In this document: one piece after another, positions 38,513 through 47,386 of the stretch
Layout of the letters: the number at the start of each line of letters is the position of its first letter
How positions within the stretch are numbered: the first letter of the stretch is position 1
NCBI RefSeq assembly: GCF_023278185.1
Contig: NZ_CP066356.1
Coordinates: forward strand, 6,006,001 to 6,070,000
Direction of reading: 5' to 3'
Length of the DNA: 64,000 nucleotides
Source: Bradyrhizobium elkanii USDA 76
GTDB lineage: Bacteria; Pseudomonadota; Alphaproteobacteria; Rhizobiales; Xanthobacteraceae
Notes under the pieces: generated by a model
Database searches by the model: none
Seen by the model: the letters and a program-made list of their open reading frames with translations, nothing else
What the model was told of the DNA's origin: nothing
Program-made: the position numbers and the translations under genes

Positions 38513-38537
38513 GGGCGGCGGCCGCGGGCCGTCGCCC
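38513..38537. terminator. GC-rich hairpin between convergent genes
   Basis: GGGCGGC (38513-38519) can pair with GTCGCCC (38531-38537), with one G-U pair, around a GGCCGCGGGCC loop region. It lies in the 45-bp gap between the efflux transporter and the CoA ligase, and the plus strand continues with a CCCCCTTTG stretch. A bidirectional terminator is plausible; the evidence is only structural. Confidence 0.45.
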
Positions 38538-38551
38538 TCCCCCTTTGCTTG

Positions 38552-40195
38552 TCAACTTGCTTCGCGCAGCTTGAAGCGCTGGATCTTCCCGGTCTGGGTC
38601 TTCGGCAGCGCCTCGACGAAGGCGATCGCGCGCGGATATTTGTACGGCGCGATCGTCGCCTTGACGTGATCCTGCAACAGCTTGACCTCGACCTCGTCGG
38701 TGCGCGCGCCCTGCTTCAGCACGATGAACGCCGAGACGATCTGTCCCCGCTCCTCGTCCGGCGCACCGATCACGGCGCACTCCGCGACATCGGGATGGCC
38801 GAGCAGCGCCGCCTCGACCTCGGGGCCGGCGATGTTGTAGCCCGCCGAGATGATCATGTCGTCGGCCCGCGCCACGAAAGACAGCCGGCCGTTCTCGTCG
38901 CGGACGAAGGCATCGCCGGTGATGTTCCAGCCGTCGCGGACATATTTGGTCTGCCGGGAATCCGCGAGATAGCGGCAGCCGGTCGGGCCGCGCACCGCCA
39001 GCTTGCCGACCTGGCCAGCCGGCAGCTCGTTCATGTCCTCGTCGACGATTTTGGCCTCGTATCCCGAGACTGGCGTGCCCGTGGTGCCGCCGACGGCGCT
39101 GCCGGTGCGGTTGGTGATGAAGATGTGCAGCAGCTCCGTGCTGCCGATGCCGTCGAGGATCGGCTTGCCGGTCTTTTTGGTCCAGCTCTCGAATACCGGC
39201 GCCGGCAGCGTCTCGCCGGCCGAGACGGCGAGCCGCAGCGACGACAGGTCGGCGCCCTTGTCCATCGCCGCCATCATCGCCCGATAGGCGGTCGGTGCGG
39301 TGAAGCAGATCGTCGCCTTGTAGGTCTCGATGATCCGGATCATCTCGCTCGGCGCGGCATTCTCCAGCAATGTCGCGGTGGCGCCGAAGCGCAGCGGGAA
39401 GATCGCCAGTCCCCCGAGGCCGAACGTGAACGCGAGCGGCGGCGAGCCGACGAACACGTCGTCCGGCGTTACCTTGAGCACTTCCCTGGCATAGCCGTCC
39501 GCGATGATCAGCAGATCGCGGTGGAAGTGCATGGTCGCCTTGGGCTCGCCCGTCGTGCCCGACGTGAAGCCGAGCAGCGCGACGTCGTCGCGGCCGGTCT
39601 TCACCGCATCGAACTTGACCGGCTTGTTCAGCGCGATGCGGTCGAGCTCGGCATCGTGGTTCTGCGTGCCGTCGAAATTGACGACCTGCTTGAGGAATTT
39701 GCTGGTCTTGGCGCAGGCCACCAGTTCATCCGCGATGCGGCTGTCGGTCAGCGCCAGCGAGATCTCGGCCTTGTCGACGATCTTGGCCAGTTCGCCGGCG
39801 CGCAGCATCGGCATGGTGTTGACGACGACGGCACCGGCCTTGGTCGCCGCGAGCCAGGCCGCGACCAGTGCCGGGTTGTTGCCTGAACGGATCAGCACGC
39901 GATTGCCGGGCTTGACGCCATAGTTCTCCACCAGCGCGTGCGCCAGGCGGTTCGACCAATCGGTCAGTTCCTTGTAGGTGCGCTGGCGGCCGTTGCCGAT
40001 CAGCGCGATGCGATCGCCCATCCCCTGCTCGACGATGCGGTCGGTCAGTTCGACCGCGGCGTTGAGATAATCCGGATATTGAAACTCCGGCCGGTCGAGC
40101 AGCAGCTGCGGCCACTGCGCCGATGGCGGCAGGTTGCGCCGCGCGAAATCGTCGACATGCCCGGATGGGCCGAGCCCGGGAAATTCACCTGACAT
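38552..40195 (-). CDS. 2-aminobenzoate (anthranilate)-CoA ligase, likely
   Basis: AMP-forming acyl-CoA synthetase of 547 residues. The adenylation signature LLGFTSGTTGEPKATMH lies near residue 200, followed by GSTELLHIFITN, DGWNITGDAFVRDENGRLSF and the C-terminal PKTQTGKIQRFKL with the catalytic lysine. Overall it looks like benzoate-type CoA ligases. The specific substrate is inferred from the nearby 2-aminobenzoyl-CoA monooxygenase/reductase gene (47383-49698) and from an almost identical operator upstream of both. Starts further upstream than 40195 are unlike the family. The gene is cytoplasmic and apparently monocistronic; benzoate or another aryl acid remains possible. Confidence 0.85.
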   Translation of the reverse strand: MSGEFPGLGPSGHVDDFARRNLPPSAQWPQLLLDRPEFQYPDYLNAAVELTDRIVEQGMGDRIALIGNGRQRTYKELTDWSNRLAHALVENYGVKPGNRVLIRSGNNPALVAAWLAATKAGAVVVNTMPMLRAGELAKIVDKAEISLALTDSRIADELVACAKTSKFLKQVVNFDGTQNHDAELDRIALNKPVKFDAVKTGRDDVALLGFTSGTTGEPKATMHFHRDLLIIADGYAREVLKVTPDDVFVGSPPLAFTFGLGGLAIFPLRFGATATLLENAAPSEMIRIIETYKATICFTAPTAYRAMMAAMDKGADLSSLRLAVSAGETLPAPVFESWTKKTGKPILDGIGSTELLHIFITNRTGSAVGGTTGTPVSGYEAKIVDEDMNELPAGQVGKLAVRGPTGCRYLADSRQTKYVRDGWNITGDAFVRDENGRLSFVARADDMIISAGYNIAGPEVEAALLGHPDVAECAVIGAPDEERGQIVSAFIVLKQGARTDEVEVKLLQDHVKATIAPYKYPRAIAFVEALPKTQTGKIQRFKLREAS

Positions 40196-40278
40196 TCGAT
40201 TGCCCCTCGCTTTCCATCCAGAAAGGCCAAGACCAACGTCGAGAAGAACAAGGACGCCCGGCAGCGTTCCAATCGCCA

Positions 40279-40300
40279 ATCATTTTATACTTAAAATAAT
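40279..40300. promoter_or_regulatory. Operator-like palindrome upstream of CoA ligase
   Basis: ATCATTTTA-TACT-TAAAATAAT, a 22-bp palindrome with one mismatched pair, 84 bp before the ligase ATG. It differs from the copy upstream of the monooxygenase/reductase gene (49812-49833) at a single base, and resembles two sites in the MarR promoter region. It is a likely binding site of the MarR-family protein encoded at 41171-41665. Confidence 0.7.
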
Positions 40301-40351
40301 TCGGCGCAAGGCGGAAATCGCGTGGCAATCGCTGGCCGATCCTTCAGAACC

Positions 40352-41167
40352 TCAGATTTGCGTAAGCTGCTTCAGCCGCGCGACCATCGCCGAGCCCGGG
40401 TCGGCGAGCGGCGCGATCGCGGTGAAATGATTGGCGTCGGGCACAACGCCGAACCGCGTTGCAACGCCCGCTTTGCCCCAGACATCGACGATGGTTCGGC
40501 TCTGCCGGTGATATTCCGCGCTCTCGGCGCCGCCGACGACCGCATCGAGCGTTGCGCCCGCAGGCGGCGTCCAGAACAGCGGGCTCGCCGCCCGGGCTGC
40601 GGCGCCGTCGAGGCCAAGTGCCTTGTTGATGGAGGTGCCGACCAATGGCTCAAGCTCGAACAGACCGGAGATCGCGTAAGCAGCCCTGACTAGGTCCATC
40701 GGCAGCGACGCATCATAGGCCGGCCAATCGGTCGCGAGCATGCATGCGGCAAGATGTCCGCCTGCGGAATGCCCCGACACGACCAGCGGCCGGCCGAGCC
40801 TGGCCAGTTCGCGGCACGCCGCACGCATCTCGCCGATGATGTCGCCGACCGTGACATTGGGGCAGAGATCGTAGCTTGGCACCGCGACGCTGATGCCGTG
40901 GCCATTGAGCCCTCGCGCGCAGTGGCTCGATGACGAGCCGTCGAGCGCCTGCCAGTAGCCGCCATGAATGAAGACCACGAGCGTGCCGTCACGATCGCCT
41001 TCGAACAGATCGATGACGTTGCGGCTGCCCGGACCATAGGTCAGCCGCCGCGGCGGATGCTGCTCGCGATAGGCCGCGGCGTCCCTCGCCCAGCCGGCCA
41101 TCAGCGCCGGATTTTCCGGCACCCGCGCCCGGTTGTTGTATTCGACCTCGTAATCGACCTCGGTCAC
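40352..41167 (-). CDS. Arylformamidase-like alpha/beta hydrolase
   Basis: A 271-residue hydrolase without signal peptide. The HGGYW oxyanion motif (VVFIHGGYWQALDG) and nucleophile elbow VVSGHSAGGHLAACML are those of kynurenine formamidase-type enzymes; DANHFTAIAPL carries the likely catalytic histidine. Kynurenine formamidase precedes anthranilate in tryptophan breakdown, so a role in making or releasing 2-aminobenzoate (for example from N-formyl forms) is a reasonable inference in this cluster. It is three bases downstream of the MarR gene, in one operon with it. No tryptophan dioxygenase or kynureninase gene is in the window. Confidence 0.78.
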   Translation of the reverse strand: MTEVDYEVEYNNRARVPENPALMAGWARDAAAYREQHPPRRLTYGPGSRNVIDLFEGDRDGTLVVFIHGGYWQALDGSSSSHCARGLNGHGISVAVPSYDLCPNVTVGDIIGEMRAACRELARLGRPLVVSGHSAGGHLAACMLATDWPAYDASLPMDLVRAAYAISGLFELEPLVGTSINKALGLDGAAARAASPLFWTPPAGATLDAVVGGAESAEYHRQSRTIVDVWGKAGVATRFGVVPDANHFTAIAPLADPGSAMVARLKQLTQI

Positions 41168-41170
41168 GGC

Positions 41171-41665
41171 TTAAGCGCTCCTCGCCTTGGCGGAGCGCTG
41201 CGCCGATCCCTTGGCCTTGGCCAGCAGACGCATCAGTTCGCGGATATCCTTCGGCGAGAGATCGCCGAAGATATCGGCGATCCACTTCTCGTGCTCGGCC
41301 GCCATCTTGCGGAATTCGGCGCGGCCGAGTTTTGTGAGCCGGATGAACTGCACGCGGCGGTCCGTCTCCGAGGTGCGGCGATCGAGATGGCCTGATTCAA
41401 CCAGGCGCTCGACCAGCCCGGTGACGTTGCCGTTGGATACCATCATCCGCTTCGACAGGTCCGACAGCGTCATGCCGTCGGACACCTTGTCGAGCTGGGC
41501 CATCAGATCGAAGCGCGGCAGCGTGACGTCGAACTTCTCGCGCAGCCGGCTGCGCACCTCGCCTTCGATCAGCGTGGTGCAGGTCAAGAGGCGCAGCCAC
41601 AGCCGCAGCTCGGTGCCGTGATCGTCGGGCAGTTCGACGGCTTTGGTTTCGGAATCGAGGATCAT
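41171..41665 (-). CDS. MarR-family regulator of the 2-aminobenzoate cluster
   Basis: A 164-residue winged-helix regulator. The DNA-binding core reads RFDLMAQLDKVSDGMTLSDL, SKRMMVSNGNVTGLVERLVE and RRTSETDRRVQFIRLTKLG (wing). MarR proteins of this type often answer to aromatic acids or their CoA esters (BadR, HcaR and relatives). The ATG at 41665 gives the usual length; an upstream in-frame start is less family-like. It is divergent from the periplasmic binding protein gene, with two copies of the cluster operator between them. A role in regulating ligase and monooxygenase genes too is inferred from the shared motif. Confidence 0.88.
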   Translation of the reverse strand: MILDSETKAVELPDDHGTELRLWLRLLTCTTLIEGEVRSRLREKFDVTLPRFDLMAQLDKVSDGMTLSDLSKRMMVSNGNVTGLVERLVESGHLDRRTSETDRRVQFIRLTKLGRAEFRKMAAEHEKWIADIFGDLSPKDIRELMRLLAKAKGSAQRSAKARSA

Positions 41666-41704
41666 GCGGCGATCGTGCCTCCGCGGCGGGTTCCGGTCGG
41701 ACCA

Positions 41705-41726
41705 GTTGTTTTGAGCTTCAAGCAAT
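41705..41726. promoter_or_regulatory. Operator-like site 1 in MarR/binding-protein intergenic region
   Basis: GTTGTTTTGAGCTTCAAGCA plus AT: it contains the inverted repeat CTTGAA/TTGAGC... as TTGA-GCT-TCAA and ends with AAGCAATT. Aligned without gaps, it shares with the palindromes at 40279 and 49812 the pattern TTTNANNCTTNAANNAAT in all but one position. It lies about 40 bp upstream of the MarR start codon. Confidence 0.55.
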
Positions 41727-41785
41727 TCGCGGCGTCCCGCAAGGACAATTGCGAATCGTGCCCGATACGCCTGGGCGATCCTGCA

Positions 41786-41807
41786 ATTTCTTTAAACTTC
41801 AAGCAAT
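41786..41807. promoter_or_regulatory. Operator-like site 2 in MarR/binding-protein intergenic region
   Basis: ATTTCTTTAAACTTCAAGCA plus AT. It shares CTTCAAGCAATT exactly with site 1 (81 bp away, same orientation) and TTTANACTTNAA with the palindromes upstream of the ligase and the monooxygenase/reductase. It is about 130 bp before the binding-protein start codon. MarR binding is inferred. Confidence 0.55.
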
Positions 41808-41940
41808 TGGCGCGGCGCTTGCATGGTCCGCGGCGATCATCCTGACGCAATGCCGCATCGCTTGCAGCGGTCGCGCGCGTCAGACTAAGCTGTGGCCAAA
41901 TCGGCAGCCGAAGCATCAAGCCAATGGTTGGGGGAGTGAG

Positions 41941-43107
41941 ATGAAACAATTGACGAAGCTCGCGGGATTGGCGGCGCTGCTCGGTGTCGCGGTCACCCCG
42001 GCGACCGCGCAGGAGAAGATCAAGATCGGCGTGCTGGTCACGACCTCCGGCCCGGCCGCGGCGCTCGGCCAGCAGGTCCGCGACGGCTTTGCGCTCGCGA
42101 TCAAGGACCTCGGCGGCAAGATGGCCGGCCGCGATGTCGAGATCGTCAACGCCGACGACGAACTGAAGCCCGACGGCGCGGTGGTCAAGGTGCGCGGCCT
42201 GCTCGAGCGCGACAAGGTCGACTTCGTGGTCGGGCCGATCTTCTCCAACATCCTGCAGGCGATCCACCGCCCGGTCACCGACAGCAAGACCTTCCTGATC
42301 AGCCCGAACGCAGGCCCTTCCAGCTATGCCGGCAAGGAGTGCAACCCGTTCTTCTATGTGACGTCGTACCAGAACGACCAGGTGCACGAGATCCTCGGCA
42401 AGGTGGCGCAGGACCGCGGCTACAAGCGCGTCTACCTCCTGGTGCCGAACTATCAGGCCGGCCGCGACTCCGTCGCCGGATTCAAGCTCGACTACAAGGG
42501 CGAGATATCAGAGGAATCCTACACGCCGCTGAACACGCTGGATTTCCAGCCCGAGCTGTCCAAGATCGCCGCACTGAAGCCTGACGCGCTGTTCACCTTC
42601 ATGCCGGGCGGGATGGGCGTGAACCTCGTGAAGCAATACAAGCAGGCCGGCGCCACCGTGCCGGTGCTCTCCGCCTTCACCGTCGACGAATCCACCTTGC
42701 CCGCGCAGCAGGACGCAGCGGTCGGCATGTTCGGCGGGGCGAACTGGGCACCCAACCTCGACAATCCCCAAAGCAAGAAGTTCGTCGCCGCCTATGAGGC
42801 GGCCTATAACGGCGTGCCCGGCACCTATGCCATGCAGGCCTATGACGCGGCGCTGTTGATCGACAGCGCCGTCAAGGCCGTGAAGGGCGACCTCTCCAAC
42901 AAGGACGCGGTCGCGGCGGCGCTGAAAAAGGCCGACTTCACCTCGCTGCGCGGTAACTTCAAGTTCAGCAACAACGGCTATCCGATCCAGGATTTCTACC
43001 TCACCAAGGTCGCGAAACGTCCGGACGGCAAGTTCCAGACCGAGATCGTCGAGAAAGTGTTCTCGAACTATGGCGACCGCTACGCCAAAGACTGCGCGGC
43101 CAAGTAA
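41941..43107 (+). CDS. Periplasmic substrate-binding protein (branched-chain amino acid/aromatic type)
   Basis: A 388-residue secreted Peripla_BP_6 protein. The signal peptide MKQLTKLAGLAALLGVAVTP-ATAQ is followed by EKIKIGVLVTTSGPAAALGQ and VRGLLERDKVDFVVGPIFSN, features of LivJ-like binders; family members near aromatic genes often bind aromatic acids. ATG at 41941 follows GGGAG. No LivHMGF membrane or ATPase genes are in this cluster, so it must use an unlinked transporter. The divergent MarR gene and operators suggest induction by the aromatic substrate. Confidence 0.85.
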   Translation: MKQLTKLAGLAALLGVAVTPATAQEKIKIGVLVTTSGPAAALGQQVRDGFALAIKDLGGKMAGRDVEIVNADDELKPDGAVVKVRGLLERDKVDFVVGPIFSNILQAIHRPVTDSKTFLISPNAGPSSYAGKECNPFFYVTSYQNDQVHEILGKVAQDRGYKRVYLLVPNYQAGRDSVAGFKLDYKGEISEESYTPLNTLDFQPELSKIAALKPDALFTFMPGGMGVNLVKQYKQAGATVPVLSAFTVDESTLPAQQDAAVGMFGGANWAPNLDNPQSKKFVAAYEAAYNGVPGTYAMQAYDAALLIDSAVKAVKGDLSNKDAVAAALKKADFTSLRGNFKFSNNGYPIQDFYLTKVAKRPDGKFQTEIVEKVFSNYGDRYAKDCAAK

Positions 43108-43122
43108 AGATCAGGAGGAAAC

Positions 43123-43581
43123 ATGACGATGAAAGACGAGATCGCCGGCATCACACGCGCCAATGAGGGCATCCAGGGCATTTCCTGGAGCATCCTCGGC
43201 CAGACCTATGTGCCGAAGAGCCGCACCGAGCATTCGTTCTCCTGGCACGCCACCTTCCCGCCGGGCACCTTCGTGCCGCCGCATATCCATCCCGACCAGG
43301 ACGAATACCTCTACATCCTCGAGGGCAAGCTCGACTTCATGCTCGACGGTGCCGACGAATCCGCAACTCCTGGCGATCTGGTGCGGCTGCCGATGGGCAA
43401 GCCGCACGGCATCTTCAACAAGTCACAGCAGCCGGCCAAGACGCTGTTCTGGGTGTCGCCGACGCGGAGGCTCTACGACCTGTTCTGGGCGATCCACAAC
43501 ATGAAGGAGCAGAACCCGGATGACGTGGTGCGGCTCGCTGCCGAACACAACATCCACTTCCTCCCGCCGCCTCCGGCGTAG
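43123..43581 (+). CDS. Small cupin-domain protein
   Basis: A 152-residue single-domain cupin. The metal-site motif PPHIHPDQDEYLYILEG supplies two histidines and a glutamate, followed by TPGDLVRLPMGKPHGIF with the last histidine. Family members include dioxygenases and isomerases but also non-enzymatic proteins; the substrate is unknown. AGGAGG lies just before the ATG, and the gene is 15 bases after the binding-protein gene, so it shares its promoter and is presumably part of 2-aminobenzoate use. Confidence 0.8.
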   Translation: MTMKDEIAGITRANEGIQGISWSILGQTYVPKSRTEHSFSWHATFPPGTFVPPHIHPDQDEYLYILEGKLDFMLDGADESATPGDLVRLPMGKPHGIFNKSQQPAKTLFWVSPTRRLYDLFWAIHNMKEQNPDDVVRLAAEHNIHFLPPPPA

Positions 43582-43600
43582 CATACGCGCCGGCTTCTCT

Positions 43601-43735
43601 CCGTCATCCTGAGGAGCCGCGAAGCGGCGTCTCGAAGGATGCACGGCCCCGCTGGTGGCCGTCGACCCTTCGAGACGGCCGCGTTGCGGCCTCCTCCAGC
43701 GACAAAGGCGAAGCCTTTGCGCGGGGGTGACGGAT
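43601..43735. repeat. Dispersed repeat, copy 1 (about 135 bp)
   Basis: Starts CCGTCATCCTGAGGAGCCGC, has internal complementary stretches (CGTCTCGAAGG / CCTTCGAGACG), and ends GCGCGGGGGTGACGG. A directly oriented copy lies at 45206-45338, on the other side of the PhzS-like gene. It looks like a mobile-type REP/palindromic element of rhizobial genomes and fills the 43582-43805 gap; no gene is seen in it. Confidence 0.8.
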
Positions 43736-43805
43736 CGAGTGTTGCGCGCCTCGTTACCATGAGGGGCAGCAGCCTCGGGACTCGTACGCTCTCCGTCCGA
43801 CTACC

Positions 43806-45047
43806 CTACTGCCGCGCCACCACGCGCGCGGCAAAGCCGGCCTTGGCGGCATAGCCGCGGACGATCGCCTCGCGCGCCTCGTAATTGAGGATGGTGTCGA
43901 CGTCGGTAAAGCCCTGCGGCGCGAGCTGCTCGACGGCGTCGATCACGCCCTCCGGCCCGCCGCGGCGGTTGGAGGCGACGATGTCGGCGGTCATCGGCAG
44001 CCGCTGCCGCTCATAGGCCGCCAGCGCCTGGCGCGGATGCTCCGATCGCGCCAGCATGTCGGCCAGGCAGCGCGCATCGAGAATGGCCTGCGATGCGCCG
44101 TTCGAGCCGACCGGATACATCGGATGCGCGGCGTCGCCGAGCAGCGTGACGCGGCCGCTCGACCAATAGGGCAAGGGATCGCGGTCGCAGCACGGATACT
44201 CCCAGAACTCCGGCGTCGCGCTGATCAGGCCGGCGAAATCGACCTGCGGGATCGTGAAGCTCGTGACATAGGGCATCATCTCGTCGCGCCGGCCGAGATT
44301 GGACCAGCCCTCGCGGCGCGGCGGCGGCGAGGTGCCGTCGCCGATCCGCACCAGCACCGCCCAGTTGGTGAGGCGGCTTGCCGGACTCGAGCCCGGCGCA
44401 ATCGGATAGATCACGGCCTTGGCGTTCAGCCCACCGGCGATGATCATCGAGCGCCCGGTCAGGAAGGCCGGCCAGTCGGTGGCGCCGCGCCACAACATCA
44501 GGCCGTTCCAGCACGGCCCGCCCTCATCCGGAAACAGCGTCTGCCGCACTTTCGAGTGGATGCCGTCGGCGCCGATCAGGATGTCGCCGCGCGCCGTGTG
44601 CACATGGGCGCCACTGCGATCGAAGAAATAGGCCGAGACGCCGCCCTCATCCTGGGTGAAGGAGCCGAGCCGGCAGCCGGTGTGGATCGCATCCGCGCCA
44701 AGCCGGTCGATCACTGCCTGATGGATCACGCTTTGCAGACGGCCGCGATGGATCGAGAATTGCGGCACGTCGTGGCCGGCATCGAGCCCGCGCTTCTCGT
44801 GCCAAACCTGCTGGCCATGTCGCGTCAGATAGAACAGCTCATAGGTACGGATCGCGACCTCGTCGAGCTTGTCGAGCAAACCAAGCCCCGCCAGCTCGCG
44901 GATCGCATGCGGCAATGTGTTGATGCCGACGCCGAGTTCGCGGATCGTCTCGGACTGCTCGTACAGCTCGCAGCTGATGCCGCGCGAGCGCAGCATCAGC
45001 GCAGTGGTGAGGCCCCCGATTCCGCCTCCGACGATAATCGCCTTCAT
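43806..45047 (-). CDS. PhzS-like FAD-dependent monooxygenase
   Basis: A 413-residue class A flavoprotein hydroxylase. The N-terminal Rossmann motif AIIVGGGIGGLTTALMLRSR, the DG motif ILIGADGIHSKVR near residue 165 and the FAD-ribityl motif VTLLGDAAHPMYPVGSNGAS are complete. The stretches LGVGINTLPHAIRELAGLGL and FSIHRGRLQSVIHQAV resemble PhzS, the phenazine monooxygenase, so an aromatic carboxylate is the probable substrate. Start ATG 45047 has GGAGGTGA. It is flanked on both sides by copies of a 135-bp repeat, which set it apart from the adjoining operon. Confidence 0.88.
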   Translation of the reverse strand: MKAIIVGGGIGGLTTALMLRSRGISCELYEQSETIRELGVGINTLPHAIRELAGLGLLDKLDEVAIRTYELFYLTRHGQQVWHEKRGLDAGHDVPQFSIHRGRLQSVIHQAVIDRLGADAIHTGCRLGSFTQDEGGVSAYFFDRSGAHVHTARGDILIGADGIHSKVRQTLFPDEGGPCWNGLMLWRGATDWPAFLTGRSMIIAGGLNAKAVIYPIAPGSSPASRLTNWAVLVRIGDGTSPPPRREGWSNLGRRDEMMPYVTSFTIPQVDFAGLISATPEFWEYPCCDRDPLPYWSSGRVTLLGDAAHPMYPVGSNGASQAILDARCLADMLARSEHPRQALAAYERQRLPMTADIVASNRRGGPEGVIDAVEQLAPQGFTDVDTILNYEAREAIVRGYAAKAGFAARVVARQ

Positions 45048-45205
45048 CGTCCTCACCTCCACTCACAACAGGACGCTTTTACGCTTTGGCCTAGGGTCGC
45101 ATGCCCCGTTGTCCGGCCGCAAGCGGGTTTGCGGCCCGGGACTCGGGCCTGCAGAAGGTGTTTTCGCTTAGGCTTAACATTGGCTCAGCGCTCTCCAATG
45201 CGTTC

Positions 45206-45338
45206 CCGTCACCCTGAGGAGCCGCGAAGCGGCGTCTCGAAGGGTCGACGGCCACAGTCCGGGCCGTCGATCCTTCGAGACGCGCGTTCCGCGCTCCTCC
45301 AGCGACAATGGCGGAGCCATTGCGCGGGGATGACGGAT
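45206..45338. repeat. Dispersed repeat, copy 2 (about 133 bp)
   Basis: CCGTCACCCTGAGGAGCCGC to GCGCGGGGATGACGG, same orientation as the copy at 43601-43735 and clearly homologous along its length, with differences concentrated in the centre. Together with AT-poor spacer it fills the 45048-45358 gap between the PhzS-like gene and the RidA-like gene; no other feature is seen there. Confidence 0.8.
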
Positions 45339-45358
45339 TACGCTCATGCTTATTCCGA

Positions 45359-45754
45359 TCAATCCGGCACCACCGCTATCGCCTGGATTTCTACCTTGGC
45401 GCGGTCCTCGATCAGGCCGGCAACCTGGATCGCGGTCATCGCCGGAAAGCGCCGGCCGATCACGTCGCGATAGACCGTGCCGATCTCCTTCAGCCGCGCG
45501 GAATATTCCTTGCGGTCGAGCAAGTACCAGGTCATCGACACGATGTGCTCGGGCCCGGCGCCGCCGGCGGCGGCGACTGCGACGATGTTGCGCAGGGTCT
45601 GGCCGATCTGCGCCACGAGATCGTCGGTCTCGAACACGCATTGTCCGTTCCAGCCGATCTGGCCCGCGATGAAGAGCTGCTTGCCGCGCGCGGCCATGCC
45701 GTTGGCGTAGCCGATCGGCTTGGCCCATCCTTCCGGTTGCAGGATCTCGATCAT
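45359..45754 (-). CDS. RidA/YjgF-family protein
   Basis: A 131-residue protein of the RidA superfamily, probably trimeric. Matches include EGWAKPIGYANGMAARGKQL, LFIAGQIGW and VSMTWYLLDRKEYS. Classical RidA uses an arginine (VARLP in E. coli) to hydrolyse enamines; the position aligned by eye here reads VAGLI, so that arginine appears to be missing and the protein probably belongs to another Rid subgroup. It starts one base after the enoyl-CoA hydratase stop, last gene of the monooxygenase/reductase operon. A role on the 2-amino-ene intermediate of the pathway is attractive but unproven. Confidence 0.88.
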   Translation of the reverse strand: MIEILQPEGWAKPIGYANGMAARGKQLFIAGQIGWNGQCVFETDDLVAQIGQTLRNIVAVAAAGGAGPEHIVSMTWYLLDRKEYSARLKEIGTVYRDVIGRRFPAMTAIQVAGLIEDRAKVEIQAIAVVPD

Positions 45755-45755
45755 C

Positions 45756-46595
45756 TCAATTGCCCTCGAAGGCCGGTTTCTGCTTGGCGGCGAACGCCTC
45801 GAAGGCGCGGCGGAAGTCGCCGGTCACCATGCAGATCGCCTGCGCCTGCGCTTCCGACTCGATCATCTCGTCGACGCCCATCGCCCATTCCTGGTTGAAC
45901 ATCGTCTTGGTCACGCCATGCGCGAACCACGGCCCATCGGCGAGCGAGCGCGCCAGGTCTTGCGCGGCACCGGCGAGCTCCGCCGGCGGCACCAGACGGT
46001 TGTGGAAGCCCCACGCAAAGCCTTCCTCGGCGCTCATCGCGCGCCCGGTGTAGAGCAGATCGGCCGCGTGGCCCTGCCCGATCACGCGCGGCAACAACCC
46101 GCACGCGCCCATATCGGCGCCGGCGAGGCCGACGCGGGTGAACAGGAACGCGGTCTTGGCCTGCGGCGTCGCCAGCCGCAGGTCGGACGCCAGCGCCAGC
46201 ATCGCGCCGGCCCCGGCGCAGATGCCGTCGATCGCAGCGACGATGATCTGCGGGCATTTGCGCATCGCCCGCACGACCTCGCCCGTCATCCGCGTGAAGG
46301 CGAGCAGGTCCGGCATCGCCATCCGCGTCAGAGGCTCGATGATCTCGAACACGTCGCCGCCGGAGCAGAAGTTACCCTCGGCGCCGGTGAGCACGATGGC
46401 GCGGACATCGGAGGCGTATTTGAGATTGGTGAAGAGATCGCGCAGCTCCTCATAGGACTCGAAAGTCAGCGGGTTCTTCTTGTCCGGCCGATTCAGCGTG
46501 ATGGTCGCGACACGGCCGCTCGCATCGACCTGCCAGCGGAAGTGCTTTGCGGGATAATCCTTGAACGGCCGGAGCTTTGCTTTCATCTCGGACAT
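45756..46595 (-). CDS. Enoyl-CoA hydratase/isomerase family protein
   Basis: Crotonase-fold enzyme of 279 residues. [20 protein letters not shown] leads the fold, and the oxyanion-hole segments are [19 protein letters not shown] and [20 protein letters not shown]. In the aerobic 2-aminobenzoate pathway the CoA-bound non-aromatic ring formed by the monooxygenase/reductase is degraded by beta-oxidation-like steps, which this enzyme and the adjacent SDR could perform. ATG 46595 is preferred, with AAGGAA six bases before; GTG 46610 overlapping the SDR stop is the alternative. Confidence 0.88.
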   Translation of the reverse strand: MSEMKAKLRPFKDYPAKHFRWQVDASGRVATITLNRPDKKNPLTFESYEELRDLFTNLKYASDVRAIVLTGAEGNFCSGGDVFEIIEPLTRMAMPDLLAFTRMTGEVVRAMRKCPQIIVAAIDGICAGAGAMLALASDLRLATPQAKTAFLFTRVGLAGADMGACGLLPRVIGQGHAADLLYTGRAMSAEEGFAWGFHNRLVPPAELAGAAQDLARSLADGPWFAHGVTKTMFNQEWAMGVDEMIESEAQAQAICMVTGDFRRAFEAFAAKQKPAFEGN

Positions 46596-46606
46596 GACGT
46601 GTTCCT

Positions 46607-47386
46607 TCACCCGGTAAAGACTTCGCCGCCGGCGACCGCGACGGCTTGTCCGTTGATTGACGATGCGCCCTCGGAGGCAAGCCAGAGGATGGCGTCGGCG
46701 ACCTCCTCCGGCGTCACCAGCCGCTGCATCGGATTGACCTTGGCAAGCGCAGCGCGCGCCTCCTGCTCGCTGCGGCCGGTCTTGGCGACGATGTTGGCGG
46801 CGGCATCCGCCACCAGCGGCGTATCGGTGTAGCCGGGACAGACCGCATTCACGGTGACGCCGCGCCGTGCATATTCCAGCGCCAGCGAGCGCGTGAGGCC
46901 GATGACGCCGTGCTTGGCCGCGACATAGGCCGAGACATAGGCATAGCCGGTGAGACCCGCGGTCGAGGCCACGTTGATCACACGCCCGCGGCCGCGCTGC
47001 GCCATGCCGGGCAACACGGCATGCGTCACCAGGAACACGCTGGAGAGGTTGCTCGCCAGCATGTCCGCCCAGAGCGCCGCGCCGGTCTTGTCGAACGGCG
47101 CGCTCGCGGCCTTGCCGGCATTGTTGACGAGAATATCGATCGGGCCAACTTCGGTCTCGATCTGCGCGATACCCTTGGTCACCGCAGCTTCATCCGTCAC
47201 GTCGATCGAAACAGCGATGCCGGCGTGCTTGTCGAGCGATGCCGCCGTCGCTTTCAACGCGTCGATCCGTCGCCCGGCGATGCTGACGCGCACGCCGGCT
47301 TTTGCCAGCGCGATCGCCGTCGCGGCGCCGATGCCGGAACCGGCACCGGTCACCAGCGCATGTGCGTTGGGCCAGAACCTCATCAT
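46607..47386 (-). CDS. Short-chain dehydrogenase/reductase, probable hydroxyacyl-CoA dehydrogenase
   Basis: A 259-residue classical [23 protein letters not shown] is the nucleotide-binding motif, [15 protein letters not shown] follows, and [24 protein letters not shown] contains the Ser-Tyr-x3-Lys catalytic set. The start overlaps the stop of the monooxygenase/reductase gene (ATGA), and the hydratase begins 11 bases downstream. Oxidation of a hydroxyacyl-CoA in ring-product degradation is the likely role. No specific substrate can be read from the sequence. Confidence 0.88.
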   Translation of the reverse strand: MMRFWPNAHALVTGAGSGIGAATAIALAKAGVRVSIAGRRIDALKATAASLDKHAGIAVSIDVTDEAAVTKGIAQIETEVGPIDILVNNAGKAASAPFDKTGAALWADMLASNLSSVFLVTHAVLPGMAQRGRGRVINVASTAGLTGYAYVSAYVAAKHGVIGLTRSLALEYARRGVTVNAVCPGYTDTPLVADAAANIVAKTGRSEQEARAALAKVNPMQRLVTPEEVADAILWLASEGASSINGQAVAVAGGEVFTG

